From Paenibacillus sp. MMS20-IR301 (GTDB taxonomy: Bacteria > Bacillota > Bacilli > Paenibacillales > Paenibacillaceae): a stretch of 64,000 bases of DNA. Below are positions 54,844 to 61,023 of the stretch, in pieces (the first letter of the stretch is position 1; each line of letters opens with the position of its first letter). The notes below the pieces were generated by a model. That model was given only the letters and a program-made list of their open reading frames with translations, was not told the DNA's origin and did not search any database. The stretch is from the NCBI RefSeq assembly GCF_032302195.1, contig NZ_CP135275.1, positions 6,965,001 to 7,029,000 on the forward strand, given 5' to 3'. Made by a program: the position numbers and the translations under genes.

Positions 54844-56558
54844 GCAGACAGCGCCTGCCGTTCCGCCGGTTCCACCACAAATTATTTCTGCTGATTCTCC
54901 TGCTGACGCTGGCTCCGATTCTGATTGTCGGAACAGTAAATATACTCGTGACCTCTAATCTGTTCACCCGGCAGCTGGAGGAAAGCTCGGACATGATTCT
55001 CTCGCGCACGGCCGCTCCCTTCGAACAGCTCTATCAGGAGTTCGAAACTACGGAGCGGCTGTTTCTGCATGATGAAGAGCTGGTCCAGGCCCTGAACAGC
55101 CATGAGGAATCGGTGCTCCGGCAGATCGGGGTAGCGAACCGGCTGCAGCAGTTTCTGACGAATATCAAATATATCAACGGCGATTTCAGCGTCAGCTTCC
55201 GCCTGCCGGAGGAGCATTATCTGGCTCATTACGGGCTTCCTGTTAAGGCAGACCCGGAGTTTCTGCAGGGGTTGTCGCTGGACCCGGGAGCGCTGGAGCA
55301 GATGTACCGGCTGGCCGGCGATGAATCCTCCGGGCAGTTCACCTGGATTGTGCCGGTCGGCAGCATCACCCGCCGCGAGCTGTACGGCTGTATGCTGATC
55401 TCATTGCCATACAGCTATATTCAGGATCTGCTCGGCGCGCCGCTGGAGTCGGGACAGCGGCAATACCTGCTTACGGACAATTCGCTTGAGGGTGATATCC
55501 TGATGGGCTTTCAGGGGGCAGAGGGAGATGATAAGCTCCGCGCTGCCCTGCTGCGTGCGGCTGCTGAACCGGGCAGCGGCAGATCCGGGAGCGGCTACGC
55601 TGAAGCGGGAAACTACTATTCTGCGCGGCAGGTCGGGCAGAATTGGACCCTGCTCGGCATCGTGCCGAAGAAGCATGTGCTGCTGCCGCTCTATCAGGTC
55701 TACCAGTGGACAGCCGGGGTGATGGGCTTGCTGCTGCTCGTGTCGACGCTGGTATCCAGCCGGGTGGCGCGTAATTTCTCCCGCCCGATTGAGCGGCTGG
55801 CCTCGCTGGTTGTGCGCAAAAAAAGCGACGGGGCCCATCTGAATATCCCGCCGCTCACGCGCGGGGATGAAATCGGCATTCTGTATGACGGCATGCGCGG
55901 GCTGCTGATGGAGATCCGCGAGGAGCAGGTGCTGAAGCGGGAGTATCATCTGCGGCTGCTGCAGTATCAGATCAATCCCCATTTCCTGTACAACAGCCTG
56001 GATACGATTAACTGGAAAGCGCTGGAGCACCGGGACCGCGAGCTGACCGGTATGATCGGCCATTTGACGGGGTTCCTCCGTGCCGGGCTGGACGGTCCTG
56101 ATGTCGTCACCGTGGAGCAGGAGCTGAAGCATCTGAACAGCTATATCGGCATGCAGCAGATCCGCTATAAGGAGCAGTTCGCCATTACGGTGGATATGGA
56201 GCCGGGGCTGCTGAAGCAGCGGATCGTCAAGATTTCGCTCCAGCCGCTGGTGGAGAATGCGATTATGCACGGCATGAGCCGCCAGGCCGGAGGGAACCGG
56301 ATTGAGATCAGGGGCCGGCGGGCAGACGAGGATAGCTATAGTATTGAAGTGTATGACAACGGCATGCTGCTTGATCTGGCCAAGGTGCAGCGCCTGCTGA
56401 ATGAAAGAGAACCAGATCCGGCCTCCTTCGGCATCCGGAATGTGCATGAGCGGATCCGGCTGTATTTCGGCGAGGCGTTCGGAATTCAGGTTAATCTGCT
56501 GGAAGCGGGCAAAAGCTTCGAACTCCGGCTCCCTTTTACAAAGTACGGAAACGAATAG
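54840..56558 (+). CDS. YesM-type sensor histidine kinase
   Basis: A 572-residue membrane kinase. Membrane helices near 15-37 and 283-305 flank an extracellular domain. HAMP follows, then the box QINPHFLYNSLDTINW with His381. The ATPase N box reads QPLVENAIMHG, and DNGMLLD and GIRNVHERI stand in for the G boxes. The gene is translationally coupled to the regulator gene. Confidence 0.93.
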   Translation: MSRQRLPFRRFHHKLFLLILLLTLAPILIVGTVNILVTSNLFTRQLEESSDMILSRTAAPFEQLYQEFETTERLFLHDEELVQALNSHEESVLRQIGVANRLQQFLTNIKYINGDFSVSFRLPEEHYLAHYGLPVKADPEFLQGLSLDPGALEQMYRLAGDESSGQFTWIVPVGSITRRELYGCMLISLPYSYIQDLLGAPLESGQRQYLLTDNSLEGDILMGFQGAEGDDKLRAALLRAAAEPGSGRSGSGYAEAGNYYSARQVGQNWTLLGIVPKKHVLLPLYQVYQWTAGVMGLLLLVSTLVSSRVARNFSRPIERLASLVVRKKSDGAHLNIPPLTRGDEIGILYDGMRGLLMEIREEQVLKREYHLRLLQYQINPHFLYNSLDTINWKALEHRDRELTGMIGHLTGFLRAGLDGPDVVTVEQELKHLNSYIGMQQIRYKEQFAITVDMEPGLLKQRIVKISLQPLVENAIMHGMSRQAGGNRIEIRGRRADEDSYSIEVYDNGMLLDLAKVQRLLNEREPDPASFGIRNVHERIRLYFGEAFGIQVNLLEAGKSFELRLPFTKYGNE

Positions 56559-56634
56559 ACGGGATCTGCAAGAAGCCCCCCTTTTGTTCAGTAAATATGA
56601 ATTCCGAGGGGTTAGCCGTGCGCGGATTCCTTTC

Positions 56635-56640
56635 TATAAT
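56635..56640 (+). promoter_or_regulatory. Candidate -10 box of the binding-protein gene
   Basis: TATAAT lies 41 bp before the start codon, with TTAGCC 17 bp upstream, a weak -35. TTTTGTT at 56582 resembles the TTTTGTT in the two operators of the first locus, but 53 bp from TATAAT against 32 bp there. Confidence 0.35.
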
Positions 56641-56681
56641 CAGGGTGTAATCAAAACAAACATAAGGGGTTGAACAATCGG

Positions 56682-58133
56682 ATGAATACAAAATGGAGCA
56701 AACAGGGACTCCTGGGAGCGGCAGCAGCACTGCTGATTCTGATGACCGGATGCGGGAATAACAGCAATAGTAGCGGCAACGGGAATGCCGGCCCGTCTGC
56801 GGGCAGTAATGCAAGCGCCCCCAAAGAAAAGGTATCGATTGAGGTATGGGTGAACTCACGGCATGACCTGGAAGTGCGGGAAAGCCTGATCAAGAAATTC
56901 AATGAAACCAACCCGGACAATATTGAGATCAATTATAAAGTATTCGCCGACAACTACGAGGAACAGCTGAAGCTGGCGCTGAATGCGGGCAACCTGCCGG
57001 ATATTGCCTATAATATCTCCGCTGATCTGGCCAATGCGGGTTATCCGCTGGATCTGAATCCGCTGATCACACCGGAGATCCGCGCACGGTTTGATGAATC
57101 CGCTCTCACAGTTCCGCCTACCGCCAAGAACGGGGAGCTGGACCGGGTGTTTGAGAATGTAACAACTGTGAAGCTGATCTACAATAAGGATCTTTTTAAG
57201 GCCTCGGGCCTTGATCCGGAGAAGCCTCCGGTAACCTGGCAGGAGATGAGTGACTATGCCAAGCAGATCACGGCCAGCGGCGGCGGACAGAAATTCGGGC
57301 TGGGCCTGCCGGTCAAGCAGACCGTATTCTGGAGATATTATGTGATCTATCCTTCAGCGCTCTCCGGTGATATTAACGGCCGTGAAGGCTGGAATGCGGT
57401 AACGGGTAAATACGACTTCTCGCCGTTCGCCAAATATGTGAAATGGTGGATTGATGTGAACAAGGAAGGCAGTGTCTTCCCTGGCGTCGGCACTTACGAC
57501 AATGATATGATCCGCGCACAGTTCGCGGAAGGCAATATCGGCATGCTGTCTGCAGCCACCTGGGATATTGGTGTATTCAATGACCAGTTCCCGGCGAAGA
57601 ATGACTGGGCTGTTGCGGATTTTCCGACATGGGACGGCAAGCAGCTGGGGGGCACGCCTTATGAAACGGCCAACGGGTTCAGCATCAACAAGAACTCCAA
57701 GCATCTGGAGGAGGCCAAGAAGGCTTGGGAGTTCCTGATCTCGGATGAAATGTTCGTAGAGCTGGCCCGCAAAGGTCTCGGTTCCTTCACCAACCTCGCC
57801 GCTCAGGACAAAGCCATTCAGCCGACTGACCGCAAGGGTACCGATGGCTTCGTTATCGGAGCAGACTCAGTGGATTATCCCATGGCACCGCGGCTTGATT
57901 ATTCCGTCGTGAATCCTCCGCTGAAGGTAGGTTCGCTGGATGTCAGCAAATCGGCTGTCGTCAATGATGTAATGAATCAGCTGTTCATGACCAGCAAGGA
58001 CCTGCCGGAGATTGAGAAGACACTGCAGGAGTTGGGCGATGCCTTCAACAAGCTGGCGGAAGCCAATACCGCGGCCGGTACCATAGATCTGAACAACTAC
58101 CTGAAGCCTGATTTCAAACCGTTGAAGCCTTAA
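56682..58133 (+). CDS. Extracellular solute-binding lipoprotein of a sugar ABC transporter
   Basis: A 483-residue family 1 binding protein with lipobox MTGC (Cys24) and an Asn/Ser/Gly linker. The mature part starts KVSIEVWVNSRHDLEVRESLIKKFNE and includes NLPDIAYNIS and KLIYNKDLFKASG. The ATG at 56682 is used; AAGGGG lies 12 nt upstream, and a TTG directly next to that site is not usable. It serves the permeases at 51493 and 52459. Confidence 0.92.
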   Translation: MNTKWSKQGLLGAAAALLILMTGCGNNSNSSGNGNAGPSAGSNASAPKEKVSIEVWVNSRHDLEVRESLIKKFNETNPDNIEINYKVFADNYEEQLKLALNAGNLPDIAYNISADLANAGYPLDLNPLITPEIRARFDESALTVPPTAKNGELDRVFENVTTVKLIYNKDLFKASGLDPEKPPVTWQEMSDYAKQITASGGGQKFGLGLPVKQTVFWRYYVIYPSALSGDINGREGWNAVTGKYDFSPFAKYVKWWIDVNKEGSVFPGVGTYDNDMIRAQFAEGNIGMLSAATWDIGVFNDQFPAKNDWAVADFPTWDGKQLGGTPYETANGFSINKNSKHLEEAKKAWEFLISDEMFVELARKGLGSFTNLAAQDKAIQPTDRKGTDGFVIGADSVDYPMAPRLDYSVVNPPLKVGSLDVSKSAVVNDVMNQLFMTSKDLPEIEKTLQELGDAFNKLAEANTAAGTIDLNNYLKPDFKPLKP

Positions 58134-58177
58134 AAAAGCTAGTAAGGAGCTGCAGGGGAACTAAACTAGTACCTGCT

Positions 58178-58303
58178 TTTGTTGGCACAATCTCAATGGT
58201 TAAGGGAGTTGTGTCAACAAATTTAGCGGTTCTTAATTTCGCCCGCAGCTTCAAGGATGCGCCCCGGCCCTGCTTGACCGTCATTGGCAAGGCCGGGGCG
58301 CAT
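58178..58303 (+). other. Two strong inverted repeats in the leader of the aldolase gene
   Basis: TTTGTTGGCACAA (58178-58190) pairs with TTGTGTCAACAAA (58209-58221), 13 positions with one G-U pair. GCGCCCCGGCC (58261-58271) pairs perfectly with GGCCGGGGCGC (58293-58303). Neither has a T run. They may be an operator plus an RNA structure in the leader. A weak stem GCAGG/CCTGC with TTTT at about 58152-58180 may end the binding-protein transcript. Confidence 0.6.
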
Positions 58304-58382
58304 TGCCCATTATGCGGGAGGAAGTTCAGGGGAGGAGAAGCGGTATGGCGAATGCAGATATGGATGGGAGGAGGAAAGCGGG

Positions 58383-59219
58383 ATGAATAGGGATGTGAAT
58401 GCAGGTACGGGTGGAGGAGCAAGTGCAGGAGCAGGTGCGGGAAGAAGTGCAGGAGCAAGTGCAGGTATGAGTGCAGAAGGAGGTGCGGGAAGAAGTGCAG
58501 GAGCAAGTGCAGGTATGAGTGCGAAGGCGGGTGAAGATTCGGGTGCAGGTCCTTCCGCATCCGTAATAGAGAAGATTCGGCAGCATAAGGTGGTGGCGAT
58601 TCTGCGGGGCCTGCACGCTGATGACGCACTGCGCGTAACCGAAGCGCTGCTTGCAGGCGGCATCACGCTGGTGGAGATCCCGTTCAATCAGCGCGGGGCC
58701 GCGCCGGGGCATGATGCGCCGGCGGTTATCCGCCTGCTCAAGGAGCGCTTCGGCGGCAGTCTCTGCATTGGCGCAGGCACGGCACTGACGGCCGGGCAGG
58801 TCGATCTTGCCGCCGCTGCCGGGGCGGAATTCATTCTGTCGCCCGGTACCGCGGCAGCAGTGATCACAAGGACGAAGGAACACGGCCTGGTGTCTGTACC
58901 AGGCGCGGCTACAGCCAGTGAGATGGCCGAGGCTTACCGCTGCGGGGCGGATATTGTGAAGCTGTTTCCGGCCGGAGACTTGGGGATCGGCTACATGAAG
59001 GCGGTGCTGGCTCCGCTGAATCATATCCCGGTAATGGCGGTTGGCGGCGTGGACGACAGCAATCTGCAGGAGTGGCTGCAGGCTGGAGCATGCTCGGTCG
59101 GAATTGGTGCGCGGCTTGTACGGGAGGTGTGGGTGAAGGAACGGCGGTATGACGAGCTGACGGCACTGGCTGCGCAGTATGTGAGCCGGGCAGTACAGGG
59201 CGGGAAGACAGGCAGTTAG
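58383..59219 (+). CDS. KDPG/KDPGal-type aldolase with low-complexity N-terminal extension
   Basis: A 278-residue protein. The last 210 residues are a complete class I 2-keto-3-deoxy-6-phosphogluconate aldolase: KVVAILRG, VEIPFNQRG with the catalytic Glu, IGAGTAL, FILSPGT and ADIVKLFPAGDLG with the Schiff-base Lys. The first 60 residues are an Ala/Gly/Ser tract containing two tandem copies of GAGRSAGASAGMSA-like sequence. The ATG at 58383 follows GGGAGGAGG. The family is usually about 205-215 residues, so the tail is extra. It would split a phosphorylated 2-keto-3-deoxy sugar acid to pyruvate and glyceraldehyde 3-phosphate. Confidence 0.85.
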   Translation: MNRDVNAGTGGGASAGAGAGRSAGASAGMSAEGGAGRSAGASAGMSAKAGEDSGAGPSASVIEKIRQHKVVAILRGLHADDALRVTEALLAGGITLVEIPFNQRGAAPGHDAPAVIRLLKERFGGSLCIGAGTALTAGQVDLAAAAGAEFILSPGTAAAVITRTKEHGLVSVPGAATASEMAEAYRCGADIVKLFPAGDLGIGYMKAVLAPLNHIPVMAVGGVDDSNLQEWLQAGACSVGIGARLVREVWVKERRYDELTALAAQYVSRAVQGGKTGS

Positions 59220-59272
59220 AAGTTATGGAACTGGCGGTATAGAGGTGTGCAGATGAGCGTGCTGGGAGTTTT

Positions 59273-59453
59273 ATTGTATTTTGTACAACAGACAACGGTT
59301 AAATCAGCCTGAAAATAGAATCTATTGTAGTTTGTACACTAGTTTCTTAGAAATTAGGCATTTTAGTCTCCTTTCCCTGAAAAGCATTGTACGAAATACA
59401 ATAGAATGGATTTTTTGGCTGTTTTCCAAGGAAACTACTGCATTAAATACAAT
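59273..59453. repeat. Quad-motif intergenic element, family C, copy 2
   Basis: ATTGTATTTTGTACAA at 59273 and ATTGTAGTTTGTACAC at 59324 (direct) are followed by the inverted ATTGTACGAAATACAAT at 59386 and TGCATTAAATACAAT at 59439, with spacings 51, 62 and 53. It is close to copy 1 at 41955 along its whole length. The remainder of 59220-59643 holds only the AGGAGG site of the next gene. Confidence 0.85.
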
Positions 59454-59643
59454 GGCTCCAACACTACGGGCATACTAGCATACTCTTATTGCTGTCAGGC
59501 CCTTGAGAGTTTCAGTACAAGCTATATAGCAGCGTAACTCCGGCTTAAGCAGAGTGGGCTTGGAGATCGTTTTGTAGTCAGAGCTAAATCTTCAATGAAT
59601 GAAAGAAGGATAAGAACTATCTATTTAGGAGGATACAAGAAAC

Positions 59644-60753
59644 ATGGATGCAGACAAGGATTTATCACTGGCACCGCCGGAGATCGTTACCTCTCCCGGA
59701 GAGAAATACCGTAAGGAGAACCGCCAGTGGCAGGGAATTCCTGCTATTGAGCGTACTCCGGGAGGGAGGCTGTGGGCCGCGCTGTACAGCGGCGGCGATA
59801 CGGAAGGGCCGGATAACTATGTCGTCCTGATCACCAGCGGGGATGACGGGGTGACCTGGTCCCATCCGGTGCTGGCTGTGGACCCGCCCGGCCCGGTACG
59901 CGCCTTCGATCCCTGCCTGTGGATGGACCCGGCAGGCAGGCTTTGGCTGTTCTGGGCACAGAGCTACGAGTTCTACGACGGACGTGCCGGTGTCTGGGCG
60001 ATGGTCAGCGGGAATGCGGATGAAGCGGCTCCGGAATGGAGCGAGCCGCGGCGGATAGCAGACGGAGTGATGATGAATAAGCCTACCGTACTCTCTACTG
60101 GCGAATGGCTGCTGCCCTATGCAGTATGGGGCTTCCGGGATAAAGAGACCGGAGAGCAGATTTCATCAGAGCATAATCATCTTCCGGCTGAGATGTATGC
60201 GAATGTCCTCTCCTCTAAGGACCAGGGGGAAACCTTCCACAGGATCGGTTATGTGGATATGCCGCAGCGGAGTTATGACGAGCATATGCTGACTGAGCTG
60301 AAGAACGGCGGCCTTTGGATGCTGGTGCGCACTTACGGCGGCATTGGGGAGAGCTTTTCCGCAGATCAAGGTGTTACCTGGTCTGAGCCGCAGGCGGATG
60401 TGCTGGAAGGCCCCTGCTCGCGCTTCTTCATCCGCCGCCTGCACTCGGGCAATCTGCTGCTGGTCAACCATCATAACTCCGAGGGCCGGAATAATCTCAG
60501 CGCCATGCTGTCACGGGATGACGGCAAGACCTGGGAAGGCTTCCTGCTGCTCGATGAGCGGGAGAATGTCTCTTATCCGGACGGTGTGCAGGCGGCAGAT
60601 GGCCTGATCTACATCATTTATGACCGGGAGCGGTACAAAGACAAGGAAATTCTGCTTGCGGTATTTGAGGAGGCCGACGTATTAGCGGGTCAAGCGGTTT
60701 CAGGCCGCGCCCGGCTGAAGGTGCTTATCGAAGAGGGGACAGCTGACTCTTAA
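59644..60753 (+). CDS. Sialidase-fold (BNR repeat) glycosidase-like protein, cytoplasmic
   Basis: A 369-residue six-bladed propeller protein. Asp boxes recur at SGDDGVTW, SKDQGETF, SADQGVTW and SRDDGKTW. There is no signal peptide, so it acts inside the cell, unlike secreted sialidases. The Arg triad of true sialidases cannot be assigned with confidence. Relatives include exo-sialidases and other BNR-type glycoside hydrolases. AGGAGG precedes the start by 8 nt. Confidence 0.8.
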   Translation: MDADKDLSLAPPEIVTSPGEKYRKENRQWQGIPAIERTPGGRLWAALYSGGDTEGPDNYVVLITSGDDGVTWSHPVLAVDPPGPVRAFDPCLWMDPAGRLWLFWAQSYEFYDGRAGVWAMVSGNADEAAPEWSEPRRIADGVMMNKPTVLSTGEWLLPYAVWGFRDKETGEQISSEHNHLPAEMYANVLSSKDQGETFHRIGYVDMPQRSYDEHMLTELKNGGLWMLVRTYGGIGESFSADQGVTWSEPQADVLEGPCSRFFIRRLHSGNLLLVNHHNSEGRNNLSAMLSRDDGKTWEGFLLLDERENVSYPDGVQAADGLIYIIYDRERYKDKEILLAVFEEADVLAGQAVSGRARLKVLIEEGTADS

Positions 60754-60816
60754 TTTGGAAGAATGGAGTTCAAATTTGAGTTAGGGAACACCCGATCAGG
60801 ATCGCAATTCGAAATC

Positions 60817-60986
60817 CTGCATGAAATACAACATTCCTCCCACGATTTCGCTGCTAATCGAGAATTGTTGTAAGAAATGCAGCATTCTGCCGCTATCAAA
60901 CAGGTTAAGGGAGCTATTGTTGTATTTCATGCAACAATCCAGCGATTTTGCGAGAATGGCAGCATTTAAGTTGTATTTTCTGCAGC
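60817..60986. repeat. Quad-motif intergenic element, family D
   Basis: CTGCATGAAATACAACATT at 60817 and TTGTAAGAAATGCAGCATT at 60868 are direct. ATTGTTGTATTTCATGCAA at 60916 and AAGTTGTATTTTCTGCAGC at 60968 are inverted. Start spacings are 51, 48 and 52. It fills most of the gap before the last gene. Confidence 0.78.
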
Positions 60987-61023
60987 ATTTAGGCTATGTA
61001 AATAGATTTGAGGAGGTTAATCA

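Noticed and set aside
55401..56447. 348-codon minus-strand frame opposite the second YesM kinase gene
   Set aside because: Antisense shadow of a gene with intact kinase boxes; no domain is recognisable in it.
56582..56640. Third copy of the 40-bp operator before the second binding-protein gene
   Set aside because: Only TTTTGTT and TATAAT are shared, at a different distance (53 against 32 bp); the half-site AAAATC-TCCATG is absent.
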